64,000 bases of DNA from Meandrina meandrites (GCA_963693305.1 OY855914.1:12524903-12588902); one strand, 5' to 3'. Shown: positions 53,489 through 64,000, numbered from the stretch's first letter. The notes: generated by a model not told the origin, from the sequence alone. Made by a program: numbers and translations.

Positions 53489-53606
53489 GTCTACAACACG
53501 GGGTATTCCCAAGCGGTCTCCCAGCCAAGTACTCACCCCGCCCGACAGGACTTGACTTCGGTGATCGGACGAGACCCGGTACATTCCCTGTGGTGTGGTC
53601 GTAGAC
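53489..53606 (-). rRNA. 5S rRNA gene
   Basis: 118 nt; one substitution against the array consensus at 53575 (A to C on the plus strand). Confidence 0.97.
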
Positions 53607-53959
53607 GAAGGAAACACTTGAAAGCTTGCTTAATAAAGCGTTCTCTCCCTCTCAAAACCAATGCTTTTATCCTTCTTGTGATCTGGCTGTGAATCCATGC
53701 CATTCTGTGAAAACCAGGAACTATGGTTTGGCTTCTTTTCAACCTCTATCGATGGTTAATCGTGGCCAGAACATGTTCCTTCTCATAAAAATATCGCGAA
53801 GTAACAGGAAACCACCCAACACCTGGCATTCTAAAAGCAAACGTCTGTAGCCGCCATCTTTAACTCTCTTTCGGCGTTGCAAAGCTGAACAAAAAAAAAC
53901 AACAACAACAACAGGCTGACGAGGAAATGTGAAATTACTCCAAAATAAATGTCCAAAAA

Positions 53960-54077
53960 GTCTACAACACGGGGTATTCCCAAGCGGTCTCCCAGCCAAG
54001 TACTCACCCCGCCCGACAGGACTTGACTTCGGTGATCGGACGAGAACCGGTACATTCCCTGTGGTGTGGTCGTAGAC
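53960..54077 (-). rRNA. 5S rRNA gene
   Basis: 118 nt; consensus sequence. Confidence 0.97.
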
Positions 54078-54431
54078 GAAGGAAACACTTGAAAGCTTGC
54101 TTAATAAAGCGTTCTCTCCCTCTCAAAACCAATGCTTTTATCCTTCTTGTGATCTGGCTGTGAATCCATGCCATTCTGTCAAAACCAGGAACTATGGTTT
54201 GGCTTCTTTTCAACCTCTATCGATGGTTAATCGTGGCCAGAACATGTTCCTTCTCAAAAAAAATATCGCGAGGTAACAGGAAACCAACCAACACCTGGCA
54301 TTCTAAAAGCAAACGTCTGTAGCCGCCATCTTTAACTCTCTTTCGGCGTTGCAAAGCTGAACAAAAAAAAACAACAACAACAACAGGCTGACGAGGAAAT
54401 GTGAAATTACTCCAAAATAAATGTCCAAAAA

Positions 54432-54549
54432 GTCTACAACACGGGGTATTCCCAAGCGGTCTCCCAGCCAAGTACTCACCCCGCCCGACAGGACTTGACT
54501 TCGGTGATCGGACGAGAACCGGTACATTCCCTGTGGTGTGGTCGTAGAC
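54432..54549 (-). rRNA. 5S rRNA gene
   Basis: 118 nt; consensus sequence. Confidence 0.97.
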
Positions 54550-54907
54550 GAAGGAAACACTTGAAAGCTTGCTTAATAAAGCGTTCTCTCCCTCTCAAAA
54601 CCAATGCTTTTATTCTTCTTGTGATCTGGCTGTGAATCCATGCCATTCTGTGAAAACCAGGAACTATGGTTTGGCTTCTTTTCAACCTCTATCGATGGTT
54701 AATCGTGGCCAGAACATGTTCCTTCTCATAAAAATATCGCGAGATAACAGGAAACCAACCAACACCTGGCATTCTAAAAGCAAACGTCTGTAGCCGCCAT
54801 CTTTAACTCTCTTTCGGCGTTGCAAAGCTGAACAAAAAAAAAAACAACAACAACAACAACAGGCTGACGAGGAAATGTGAAATTACTCCAAAATAAATGT
54901 CCAAAAA

Positions 54908-55025
54908 GTCTACAACACGGAGTATTCCCAAGCGGTCTCCCAGCCAAGTACTCACCCCGCCGGACAGGACTTGACTTCGGTGATCGGACGAGAACCGGTA
55001 CATTCCCTGTGGTGTGGCCGGAGAC
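54908..55025 (-). rRNA. 5S rRNA gene, variant
   Basis: 118 nt; differs at cggagtatt, ccgccggac and ggccggagac, the last altering the 5' strand of the terminal helix as in the copy at 58212. Confidence 0.93.
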
Positions 55026-55381
55026 GAAGGAAACACTTGAAAGCTTGCTTAATAAAGCGTTCTCTCCCTCTCAAAACCAATGCTTTTATCCTTCTTGTGA
55101 TCTGGCTGTCAATCCATGCCATTCTGTGAAAACCAGGAACTATGGTTTGGCTTCTTTTCAACCTCTATCGATGGTTAATCGTGGCCAGAACATGTTCCTT
55201 CTCATAAAAATATCGCGAGGTAACAGGAAACCAACCAACACCTGGCATTCTAAAACCAAACGTCTGTAGCCGCCATCTTTAACTCTCTTTCGGCGTTGCA
55301 AAGCTAAACAAAGAAAAAAAAAAACAACAACAACAGGCTGACGAGGAAATGTGAAATTACTCCAAAATAAATGTCCAAAAA

Positions 55382-55499
55382 GTCTACAACACGGGGTATT
55401 CCCAAGCGGTCTCCCAGCCAAGTACTCACCCCGCCCGACAGGACTTGACTTCGGTGATCGGAAGAGAACCGGTACATTCCCTGTGGTATGGTCGTAGAC
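55382..55499 (-). rRNA. 5S rRNA gene, variant
   Basis: 118 nt; substitutions at ggaagaga and ggtatggtcg. Confidence 0.95.
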
Positions 55500-55852
55500 G
55501 AAGGAAACACTTGAAAGCTTGCTTAATAAAGCGTTCTCTCCCTCTCAAAACCAATGCTTTTATCCTTCTTGTGATCTGGCTGTGAATCCACGCCATTCTG
55601 TGAAAACCAGGAACTATGGTTTGGCTTCTTTTCAACCTCTATCGATGGTTAATCGTGGCCAGAACATGTTCCTTCTCATAAAAATATCGCGAGGTAACAG
55701 GAAACCAACCAACACCTGGCATTCTAAAAGCAAACGTCTGTAGCCGCCATCTTTAACTCTCTTTCGGCGTTGCAAAGCTGAAAAAAAAAAAACAACAACA
55801 ACAAATGGCTGACGAGGAAATGTGAAATTACTCCAAAATAAATGTCCAAAAA

Positions 55853-55970
55853 GTCTACAACACGGGGTATTCCCAAGCGGTCTCCCAGCATAGTACTCAC
55901 CCCGCCCGACAGGACTTGACTTCGGTGATCGGACGAGAACCGGTACATTCCCTGTGGTGTGGTCGTAGAC
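55853..55970 (-). rRNA. 5S rRNA gene, variant
   Basis: 118 nt; cagcatagt replaces cagccaagt inside the region of the internal control box C. Confidence 0.95.
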
Positions 55971-56322
55971 GAAGGAAACACTTGAAAGCTTGCTTAATAA
56001 AGCGTTCTCTCCCTCTCAAAACCAATGCTTTTATCCTTCTTGTGATCTGGCTGTGAATCCATGCCATTCTGTGAAAACCAGGAACTATGGTTTGGCTTCT
56101 TTTCAACCTCTATCGATGGTTAATCGTGGCCAAAACATGTTCCTTCTCATAAAAATATCGCGAGGTAACAGGAAACCAACCAACACCTGGCATTCTAAAA
56201 GCAAACGTCTGTAGCCGCCATCTTTAACTCTCTTTCGGCGTTGCAAAGCTGAAGAAAAAAAAAAGCAACAACAACAGGCTGACGAGGAAATGTGAAATTA
56301 CTCCAAAATAAATGTCCAAAAA

Positions 56323-56440
56323 GTCTACAACACGGGGCATTCCCAAGCGGTCTCCCAGCCAAGTACTCACCCCGCCCGACAGGACTTGACTTCGGTGACC
56401 GGACGAGAACCGGTACATTCCCTGTGGTGTGGTCGTAGAC
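56323..56440 (-). rRNA. 5S rRNA gene, variant
   Basis: 118 nt; ggggcattcc and ggtgaccgg. The gaccgg variant is shared with units 56795 and 57737. Confidence 0.96.
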
Positions 56441-56794
56441 GAAGGAAACACTTGAAAGCTTGCTTAATAAAGCGTTCTCTCCCTCTCAAAACCAATGCTT
56501 TTATCCTTCTTGTGATCTGGCTGTGAATCCATGCCATTCTGTGAAAACCAGGAACTATGGTTTGGCTTCTTTTCAACCTCTATCGATGGTTAATCGTGGC
56601 CAGAACATGTTCCTTCTCATAAAAATATCGCGAGGTAACAGGAAACCAACCAACACCTGGCATTCTAAAAGCAAACGTCTGTAGCCGCCATCTTTAACTC
56701 TCTTTCGGCGTTGCAAAGCTGAACAAAAAAAAAACAACAACAACAACAGGCTGACGAGGAAATGTGAAATTACTCCAAAATAAATGTCCAAAAA

Positions 56795-56912
56795 GTCTAC
56801 AACACGGGGTATTCCCAAGCGGTCTCCCAGCCAAGTACTCACCCCGCCCGACAGGACTTGACTTCGGTGACCGGACGAGAACCGGTACATTCCCTGTGGT
56901 GTGGTCGTAGAC
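56795..56912 (-). rRNA. 5S rRNA gene, variant
   Basis: 118 nt; ggtgaccgg variant only. Confidence 0.96.
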
Positions 56913-57264
56913 GAAGGAAACACTTGAAAGCTTGCTTAATAAAGCGTTCTCTCCCTCTCAAAACCAATGCTTTTATCCTTCTTGTGATCTGGCTGTGAAT
57001 CCATGCCATTCTGTGAAAACCAGGAACTATGGTTTGGCTTCTTTTCAACCTCTATCGATGGTTAATCGTGGCCAGAACATGTTCCTTCTCATAAAAATAT
57101 CGCGAGGTAACAGGAAACCAACCAACACCTGGCATTCTAAAAGCAAACGTCTGTAGCCGCCATCTTTAACTCTCTTTCGGCGTTGCAAAGCTGAAGAAAA
57201 AAAAAAGCAACAACAACAGGCTGACGAGGAAATGTAAAATTACTCCAAAATAAATGTCCAAAAA

Positions 57265-57382
57265 GTCTACAACACGGGGCGTTCCCAAGCGGTCTCCCAG
57301 CCAAGTACTCACCCCGCCCGACAGGACTTGACTTCGGTGATCGGACGAGAACCGGTACATTCCCTGTGGTGTGGTCGTAGAC
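57265..57382 (-). rRNA. 5S rRNA gene, variant
   Basis: 118 nt; ggggcgttcc variant. Confidence 0.96.
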
Positions 57383-57736
57383 AAAGGAAACACTTGAAAG
57401 CTTGCTTAATAAAGCGTTCTCTCCCTCTCAAAACCAATGCTTTTATCCTTCTTGTGATCTGGCTGTGAATCCATGCCATTCTGTGAAAACCAGGAACTAT
57501 GGTTTGGCTTCTTTTCAACCTCTATCGATGGTTAATCGTGGCCAGAACATGTTCCTTCTCATAAAAATATCGCGAGGTAACAGGAAACCAACCAACACCT
57601 GGCATTCTAAAAGCAAACGTCTGTAGCCGCCATCTTTAACTCTCTTTCGGCGTTGCAAAGCTGAACAAAAAAAAAACAACAACAACAACAGGCTGACGAG
57701 GAAATGTGAAATTACTCCAAAATAAATGTCCAAAAA

Positions 57737-57854
57737 GTCTACAACACGGGGTATTCCCAAGCGGTCTCTAGGCCAAGTACTCACCCCGCCCGACAGGACT
57801 TGACTTCGGTGACCGGACGAGAACCGGTACATTCCCTGTGGTGTGGTCGTAGAC
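57737..57854 (-). rRNA. 5S rRNA gene, variant
   Basis: 118 nt; ggtctctaggcc replaces ggtctcccagcc, plus the gaccgg variant. Confidence 0.95.
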
Positions 57855-58211
57855 GAAGGAAACACTTGAAAGCTTGCTTAATAAAGCGTTCTCTCCCTCT
57901 CAAAACCAATGCTTTTATCCTTCTTGTGATCTGGCTGTGAATCCATGCCATTCTGTGAAAACCAGGAACTATGGTTTGGCTTCTTTTCAACCTCTATCGA
58001 TGGTTAATCGTGGCCAGAACATGTTCCTTCTCATAAAAATATCGCGAGGTAACAGGAAACCAACCAACACCTGGCATTCTAAAAGCAAACGTCTGTAGCC
58101 GCCATCTTTAACTCTCTTTCGGCGTTGCAAAGCTGAACAAAAAAAAAACAACAACAACAACAACAGGCTGACGAGGAAATGTGAAATTACTCCAAAATAA
58201 ATGTCCAAAAA

Positions 58212-58329
58212 GTCTACAACACGGGGTATTCCCAAGCGGTCTCCCAGCCAAGTACTCACCCCGCCCGACAGGACTTGACTTCGGTGATCGGACGAGAACC
58301 GGTACATTCCCTGTGGTGTGGCCGGAGAC
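58212..58329 (-). rRNA. 5S rRNA gene, variant
   Basis: 118 nt; gtggccggagac at the 5' end, as in unit 54908. Confidence 0.95.
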
Positions 58330-58685
58330 GAAGGAAACACTTGAAAGCTTGCTTAATAAAGCGTTCTCTCCCTCTCAAAACAAATGCTTTTATCCTTCTT
58401 GTGATCTGGCTGTGAATCCATGCCATTCTGTGAAAACCAGGAACTATGGTTTGGCTTCTTTTCAACCTCTATCGATGGTTAATCGTGGCCAGAACATGTT
58501 CCTTCTCATAAAAATATCGCGAGGTAACAGGAAACCAACCAACACCTGGCATTCTAAAAGCAAACGTCTGTAGCCGCCATCTTTAACTCTCTTTCGGCGT
58601 TGCAAAGCTGAACACAAAAAAAAAACAACAACAACAACAGGCTGACGAGGAAATGTGAAATTACTCCAAAATAAATGTCCAAAGA

Positions 58686-58776
58686 GTCTACAACACGGGG
58701 TATTCCCAAGCGGTCTCCCAGCCAAGTACTCACCCCGCCCGACAGGACTTGACTTCGGTGATCGGACGAGAACCGG
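58686..58776 (-). rRNA. 5S rRNA gene, 3' 91 nt, cut by LINE-B
   Basis: The gene runs to gagaaccgg and then the LINE-B poly(A) tail (a T run on the plus strand) begins. The preceding T-run terminator is altered (aaagagtct). Confidence 0.9.
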
Positions 58777-58929
58777 GTTTTTTTTTTTCTCTAAAAAGGC
58801 TCGAAAGAGCTTTTTAATCAACAGTATCTAAACAATTTTATCAACTATTTTTAAAAGCTAAGTAAATTTACAACATCATTTTTAACGGTTCTTATTTGGC
58901 GATATTTGCAATGCTAACTAAAATTTTAG

Positions 58930-61900
58930 CTACATAGTAAAAACTAGGACGTCATTTTCTACTTTGGCGAAGGCCTCGCCTATACACCAGTGATACGGAA
59001 AATAGAACTTGGTGTGTCTACTTAGGTATAACTTGTATTGGAACTGTAAATGCGATTTCACCATTGCTCTAAAGAGAGTTTCTGGTAGTATTGACATATT
59101 ACGTACTCTGTAGTAAACAGCAGATTTATGAATTGACCAGCGGGCCAATGTAAGTGTCCAGTTAACTAAATCTAGTGTTCTTGAATCAAGGTTGTCGTTT
59201 TTCTCCCTACATTTGCCAAGGATCTTTATTTCGGTGGAAATTGTTAGCTTACGATCTGTAATTCTATCAACATATTTCTGTATTTGGCTCCAAAAGTTAA
59301 CAACTGTAGGACAGTCGATAATGGCGTGCTCTAAAGTATCTACAACGCCACATCGGTGGCAGTTTGGGGTTGCGTACACCCCAATTTTATTTAGAGATAA
59401 TGCAGTGGGTAAAACTCGATGAGCAATCTTCCAGTTCACATCTCCGTGTTTATTGCAGTTCAGCGGTGGATATAGAGTTTTCCAATGTTTTGCGGTTAAT
59501 GTCAGTTCGGGTTGAAGGTTTCGTTTCCAGTATTCTACGGCAGGTATAGTGGTTTGTTGGTCTTTGAGAAGCTGGCAGTAAAAAGTACTAGTTTTACAGG
59601 TCAAGATGTCCGTTGGAGTGTTGCTTGGAATAGAATTATTGATCACAAAGCGTGGCTGTAAGTCAGGTGCTTCTGGATTGTTTTGAGAGCTAATTTTAAA
59701 CGCCCAATCTTGTGGAATGGCAGACTGAATTTCACTGAGTTCGCGAGCGGTTTGTTGAAGGGTGCGTGCGTTGTTGTACTCTGAAAGCAATTCATGTACA
59801 GCTCTCGTTGGCAGGTAGCCCGGAACGGCTTCGTAGCATATGTCTTTGACTTGGGTTACCCCAGCCGCCACCCAATCGGAAAAAGCAAACGGTTGATTGT
59901 TAACTGTTATGAGAGCATTATGGAAGAGCGGTTCATTGAGAATGTTCGGTAGCTTGTCAGGGAGGTGAATTCGTGTGCGTAGATGTTTGTGTTTGTACCA
60001 TGCGATAAGAAGTTCCCTGTGAAAGGTCGGTAGGTCACGATCAATTTGTCTCGGCGAGAAGTCAAGTACAAGGGCTAATTTTCCAAGACGCATACGAGAG
60101 ACACGCAGGAAATACCCAGCAAAGTGCTTCCAGTGTGCATCCTCTTCCGACATTAATCTTCGCAGTGTGTTCAGTCGAAGAGCTTGAATTTTGGTTTGTA
60201 GTCTTGGAATGTTGAAGCCGCCATGTTGGAGTGGAAGTGCTAGAATGTCTTTGCTTACAAGGTGACGTTTGTAGTTCCAGAAGAAGTTGTATATTGCTTG
60301 CTCAATTTGTGTGATTGCCCAGGAAGGCACAGGCAGTGACGTAGCATTGTACCAAAGAGTTGATGTTAAAAGGCCGTTTATTACAAGGGCCCTGCCCTTG
60401 AAGCTTAGCTCTCTGTGGCGCCAGGCTGCGATGATATTATTGATCTTTTGGATTTTGGTTTCCCAGTTCAGTTGAGTGCAATCAACGTTGCCAACGAATT
60501 GACCGAGTATTTTATCGGGAATGTAGTCATTGAACCATTCAAAGTCGTGCAGCTGATCCGTTCGCTGAGCAAATGCTCCGCACCAGAGACCCTTACATTT
60601 TCCCTTATTTATCTTCGCTCCAGAAGCGCGTTCATACAGGTCAAAAGTCATGAAGGCCTCATCAATAGATTGATCGTCTGTCAACAGCAACGTAGTATCG
60701 TCAGCAAATTGTGACAATTTCAGCTCCTCCTGGGAGCCAGGCGGACGTATTCCCCGTATTCTCTGGTTTTCTCTAATGTTAATCGCCATGGTCTCGGCGG
60801 TCAAAACGTAAAGGGGCATAGACAGGGCGCAGCCCTGCCTTAGTCCTCGTTCCAAGTTTATGAAAGCGGTAAGCCAGCCATTTGTTTTCACGGAACTCGA
60901 AACAGAATTGTAAATCACTTTAATCCACTGAATGAAGTTTGGCCCAAAGCCAAAGCTTTCCAACGATTTAAATAAGAACTCGTGTGAAACTCTATCGAAC
61001 GCTTTAAGTTGATCCACGCTTATAAGTGCAAGGGAAATGTCCTTTTCATTTGCATAGGTGATCACATCATGGAGAAGTCGCGTGTTGTCATTGATGGTTC
61101 TTCCTTTAATAGAAGAGGTTTGGTCCGTGTGCACAATAAGTGGTAGAACCTCCTGAAGCCTGTTAGCCAGTGCCTTTGTTAAAATTTTGTAGTCTGTGTT
61201 CAAGAGCGTAACTGGTCTCCAGTTCTTAAGCAGAGTGCGGTCACCCTTCTTGAATAGGAGCGATATGACACCTCGCCGCTGGGATACAGTAAGGCGACCC
61301 GTTTGAAAGGCATAATTGTAAACACGTGTCAGTTTTTCACTAAGAATAGGCCAAAAGTGCTTGTAAAAGTTAGTTGTAAGGCCATCAAAACCAGGTGACT
61401 TGTTATTCTCCATTGATTTTACGGCTTTAAGTAATTCCTGTTCCGTAATTAGACCTTCGCATGACTCACGGGCGTTGACGGACAAACTTGGGATTGCAGC
61501 AGTTAAAAATTGATTCATCGCTTGTTCGTCACACGGCTGCGCCGAGTAGAGAGTTCTGTAGAAATTGTACGTTTCCTTGAGAAGATCCTGTGGTTCAGAA
61601 ACAGTACAAAGATTTTCCTTCGTCAAAGTGTGAATTGTTTGGTCCGCTTTTCTGCTTTTTTCAAGGGAATAAAAGTATCGCGTACTTCTTTCCCCTTCTT
61701 CCATAAATTGTGCCTTAGCTCGAATTTTAGTAGCTTCCAGATCTTTAAGCTCCAACTGCCTCAATTTTTCTTTAGCCAAGAGATATTCTTCAATATCCTG
61801 TGCGCTACCAGATTTGGACTTTTCCTGTAGCTTTTCCAGCTTGCATTCCAACTGAAATTTTTCATGACGCTTTGCTTTGCCTCTTATTTTTGCACAACGG

Positions 61901-62835
61901 ATTGCAATGTTCTTAAAGTGCTGTTTTGCTTTATCCCACCAGGCAAGTGGATCGTCAAAATTATTGTATTTAGTCTGCCAATCGGTCCAAAAATCGTTGA
62001 TTTCAGCCTCAAAAGCCGCGTCCGAGATTAATTCGTTGTTAAAATGCCAGTAACCAGGCCCTCTTTGTTTTTCATCAAAGTTCAAGGTTAAAGAGACATA
62101 GTCATGGTCAGAATGTGCGAACGGCTTGATGGAGGTGTCTGTAACGAGCGGATAGAGAGACCGACTAATTAGGAATTTATCAATGCGTGTACGAATAAAA
62201 GAGCCATTGGTAGGGTGACGACCAGTCCACGTATAATTACGCTCATCCTTATGGCGATCACGCCAGATATCAACTAAATTGTGAAGCGCACAAATCGTTT
62301 GTAAAGTTGCTGCTGCCAACTGTCTGGCATTCGGGTTTCCTCCAACTTTATCAAGCCGCACATTTGCAATACAGTTGAAGTCCCCACCTACAATGTTTTT
62401 ATGATCATCAGAAATAAAATCGTCCAAACCGGAAAAGAAAGCTTGTCGCTCAGTGTCAGTTTGTGGCGCGTAAATATTAACGATATTCAAAGTGTGATCG
62501 TCGAGATCCAGCAGAACATTTAAAATGCGGCCTTCATTGTCACTTCTGACACGAATCACGTCATAATCAAGGCGTGAACTGATTAAAACAGCAACACCTC
62601 TGGAGTTATTTGTTCCGTTACTAAAAAAGGCATCTCCATTCCACTCGCTTTTTATTTTCGTTTCTAATTCAGACGTCCAGTGAGTTTCCTGAAGTAATAA
62701 GATATCCAAGCGATTCCTTCGAAAATAAGAAAAAGCGTTATGTCGCCTGTCATCGGACCGAAGCCCCTGTACGTTAATTGTTATAAAAGTCGTCATGACT
62801 AGAATAATTAAGAGAACTGATATATTCCGCGCCAT
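58930..62835 (-). CDS. LINE-B ORF2: AP endonuclease / reverse transcriptase
   Basis: 1301 aa with no interruption. Endonuclease: TINVQGLRSDDRR, LLLQETHW, GGDFNC (near 150), SDHDYVSL. RT: NWRPVTLLNTDYKI, QTSSIKGRTINDN, SVDQLKAFDRV, RQGCALSMPLYVL and catalytic QFADD (near 710). The C-terminal CCHC is CHRC...HAIIDC (near 1160). It should cut and copy into 5S rDNA, as both flanks imply. Its first ~100 codons are far closer to copy 2 than the rest is (see findings). Confidence 0.95.
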   Translation of the reverse strand: MARNISVLLIILVMTTFITINVQGLRSDDRRHNAFSYFRRNRLDILLLQETHWTSELETKIKSEWNGDAFFSNGTNNSRGVAVLISSRLDYDVIRVRSDNEGRILNVLLDLDDHTLNIVNIYAPQTDTERQAFFSGLDDFISDDHKNIVGGDFNCIANVRLDKVGGNPNARQLAAATLQTICALHNLVDIWRDRHKDERNYTWTGRHPTNGSFIRTRIDKFLISRSLYPLVTDTSIKPFAHSDHDYVSLTLNFDEKQRGPGYWHFNNELISDAAFEAEINDFWTDWQTKYNNFDDPLAWWDKAKQHFKNIAIRCAKIRGKAKRHEKFQLECKLEKLQEKSKSGSAQDIEEYLLAKEKLRQLELKDLEATKIRAKAQFMEEGERSTRYFYSLEKSRKADQTIHTLTKENLCTVSEPQDLLKETYNFYRTLYSAQPCDEQAMNQFLTAAIPSLSVNARESCEGLITEQELLKAVKSMENNKSPGFDGLTTNFYKHFWPILSEKLTRVYNYAFQTGRLTVSQRRGVISLLFKKGDRTLLKNWRPVTLLNTDYKILTKALANRLQEVLPLIVHTDQTSSIKGRTINDNTRLLHDVITYANEKDISLALISVDQLKAFDRVSHEFLFKSLESFGFGPNFIQWIKVIYNSVSSSVKTNGWLTAFINLERGLRQGCALSMPLYVLTAETMAINIRENQRIRGIRPPGSQEELKLSQFADDTTLLLTDDQSIDEAFMTFDLYERASGAKINKGKCKGLWCGAFAQRTDQLHDFEWFNDYIPDKILGQFVGNVDCTQLNWETKIQKINNIIAAWRHRELSFKGRALVINGLLTSTLWYNATSLPVPSWAITQIEQAIYNFFWNYKRHLVSKDILALPLQHGGFNIPRLQTKIQALRLNTLRRLMSEEDAHWKHFAGYFLRVSRMRLGKLALVLDFSPRQIDRDLPTFHRELLIAWYKHKHLRTRIHLPDKLPNILNEPLFHNALITVNNQPFAFSDWVAAGVTQVKDICYEAVPGYLPTRAVHELLSEYNNARTLQQTARELSEIQSAIPQDWAFKISSQNNPEAPDLQPRFVINNSIPSNTPTDILTCKTSTFYCQLLKDQQTTIPAVEYWKRNLQPELTLTAKHWKTLYPPLNCNKHGDVNWKIAHRVLPTALSLNKIGVYATPNCHRCGVVDTLEHAIIDCPTVVNFWSQIQKYVDRITDRKLTISTEIKILGKCREKNDNLDSRTLDLVNWTLTLARWSIHKSAVYYRVRNMSILPETLFRAMVKSHLQFQYKLYLSRHTKFYFPYHWCIGEAFAKVENDVLVFTM

Positions 62836-62874
62836 TCTGTTTGTTAATAATGATAAAAGTGTAACAGTAAGCCA

Positions 62875-63031
62875 TTACGTTGTAGGCGACTTACTCTCAG
62901 ATTTGGAGTACATTCCATCCGGTTTGGAAACTGGCTTTCCATCTTTTTTCCTCGTTGTTAGTTTGGGTTGGGGATTGAGTCTCTGACGACGGGCGGTAGT
63001 ATTTGGTTTACGATCGGAATCAGAGTCGGTG
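62875..63031 (-). pseudogene. LINE-B copy 3 ORF1, C-terminal remnant
   Basis: About 51 codons ending KSESKSPTT and a stop, matching the end of ORF1 at 51513. The rest was lost by 5' truncation. Confidence 0.85.
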
Positions 63032-63145
63032 ACAACACGAGGTATTCCCAAGCGGTCTCCCAGCCAAGTACTCACCCCGCCCGACAGGACTTGACTTCGG
63101 TGATCGGACGAGAACCGGTACATTCCCTGTGGTGTGGTCGTAGAC
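63032..63145 (-). rRNA. 5S rRNA gene, right of LINE-B, 3' end clipped
   Basis: 114 nt; lacks the last four bases (gtct on the plus strand) and its T-run terminator, both replaced by the LINE 5' junction. One substitution (cgaggtatt). Confidence 0.9.
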
Positions 63146-63504
63146 GAAGGAAACTCTTGAAAGCTTGCTTAATAAAGCGTTCTCTCCCTCTCAAAACCAA
63201 TGCTTTTATCCTTCTTGTGATCTGGCTGTGAATCCATGCCATTCTGTGAAAACCAGGAACTATGGTTTGGCTTCTTTTCAACCTCTATCGATGGTTAATC
63301 GTGGCCAGAACATGTTCCTTCTCATAAAAATATCGCGAGGTAAAAGGAAACCAACCAACACCTGGCATTCTAAAAGCAAACGTCTGTAGCCGCCATCTTT
63401 AACTCTCTTTCGGCGTTGCAAAGCTGAACAACAACAAAAAAAAAAAACCAAAACAACAGGCTGACGAGGAAATGTGAAATTACTCCAAAATAAATGTCCA
63501 AAAA

Positions 63505-63622
63505 GTCTACAACACGGGGTATTCCCAAGCGGTCTCCCAGCCAAGTACTCACCCCGCCCGTCAGGACTTGACTTCGGTGATCGGACGAGAACCGGTACAT
63601 TCCCTGTGGTGTGGTCGTAGAC
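63505..63622 (-). rRNA. 5S rRNA gene
   Basis: 118 nt; one substitution (cccgtcagg). Confidence 0.96.
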
Positions 63623-63980
63623 GAAGGAAACACTTGAAAGCTTGCTTAATAAAGCGTTCTCTCCCTCTCAAAACCGATGCTTTTATTCTTCTTGTGATCT
63701 GGCTGTGAATCCATGCCATTCTGTGAAAACCAGGAACTATGGTTTGGCTTCTTTTCAACCTCCATCGATGGTTAATCGTGGCCAGAACATGTTCCTTCTC
63801 ATAAAAATATCGCGAGGTAAAAGGAAACCAACCAACACCTGGCATTCTAAAAGCAAACGTCTGTAGCCGCCATCTTTAACTCTCTTTCGGCGTTGCAAAG
63901 CTGAACAAGAAAAAAAAAAAAAACCAAAACAACAGGCTGACGAGGAATTGTGAAATTACTCCAAAATAAATGTCCAAAAA

Positions 63981-64000
63981 GTCTACAACACGGGGTATTC
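63981..64000 (-). rRNA. 5S rRNA gene, cut by window end
   Basis: First 20 plus-strand bases (the 3' end) of the next unit; the array continues beyond the window. Confidence 0.9.

Larger units (their letters stand above)
52631..58776 (-). repeat. Tandem 5S rDNA array, 12 complete genes
   Basis: Head-to-tail units of about 470-476 bp, all genes on the minus strand, spacers almost identical. The spacer has an A-rich/CAA tract of variable length (the main length polymorphism). Each gene is followed directly by TTTTT on its own strand. The spacing and near identity indicate concerted evolution. Confidence 0.97.
58777..63031 (-). mobile_element. LINE-B copy 3: 5'-truncated, ORF2 intact, inserted in a 5S gene
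   Basis: 4.25 kb on the minus strand, with a tail T run at 58778-58788, a 3' UTR of ~140 bp, intact ORF2, and only the C-terminal end of ORF1 at the 5' side. At 63031-63034 it joins 5S through the overlap aca. 87 bp of 5S sequence (58690-58776) is repeated at the right flank. The insertion site and zinc-knuckle ORF1 suggest a Tx1-group, 5S-specific LINE such as the Mutsu type; the clade is inferred. Confidence 0.92.

Noticed and set aside
52631..58776. CRISPR-like or novel repeat-spacer array
   Set aside because: The repeats are eukaryotic 5S rRNA genes with identical spacers.

Overview
The window reads as nuclear DNA of a marine invertebrate, most likely a cnidarian (stony coral or anemone). 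The evidence is AT-rich DNA with spliced genes, eukaryotic 5S rRNA repeats, LINE, Merlin and Polinton elements, and a few multicopy protein families that I recall from coral and anemone genomes. The species call is an inference. Almost everything recognisable here is repetitive or mobile.

Layout. 1-8400: the ORF1 end of a LINE (LINE-B family), then 5S rDNA whose unit is interrupted by a small element that itself contains a full-length second LINE (LINE-A, 2731-8022, 14-bp target duplication). 8400-23060: mostly non-coding host DNA with inverted repeats, minisatellites, LINE scraps, a decayed Cys-rich multicopy gene and a spliced minus-strand gene (zinc knuckle, coiled coil, acidic stretch, helix-turn-helix). 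23094-39661: a complete Polinton/Maverick of 16.6 kb with 258-bp terminal inverted repeats (TIRs) and a 6-bp target duplication. 39662-42840: the rest of a Merlin-type transposase gene; the Polinton sits inside its first coding exon. 42841-48990: degenerate repeats, a second broken Merlin exon, a reverse-transcriptase tail and an 11-bp satellite. 48990-64000: a tandem 5S rRNA array (about 471-bp unit, all genes on the minus strand) carrying two LINE-B copies inserted at the same position of the 5S gene.

The Polinton encodes a virus-like set: packaging ATPase, minor and major capsid proteins, adenain-like protease, retroviral-type integrase, protein-primed DNA polymerase, a collagen-like fibre protein, a parvovirus-type phospholipase A2 and several small basic or membrane proteins. 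Two lesions are visible: one in-frame TAA in the polymerase just after the Exo I motif, and a one-base offset at an A8 run where the protease begins without an ATG. Nearly every ORF except the three leftmost has a TATATA-type box 0-20 nt before its ATG, twice with the upstream gene's stop codon inside the box and twice shared by divergent genes. Each TIR contains a nested 170-bp palindrome. These last two features, the Polinton-in-Merlin nesting and the 5S-specific LINE are the most interesting parts of the window.
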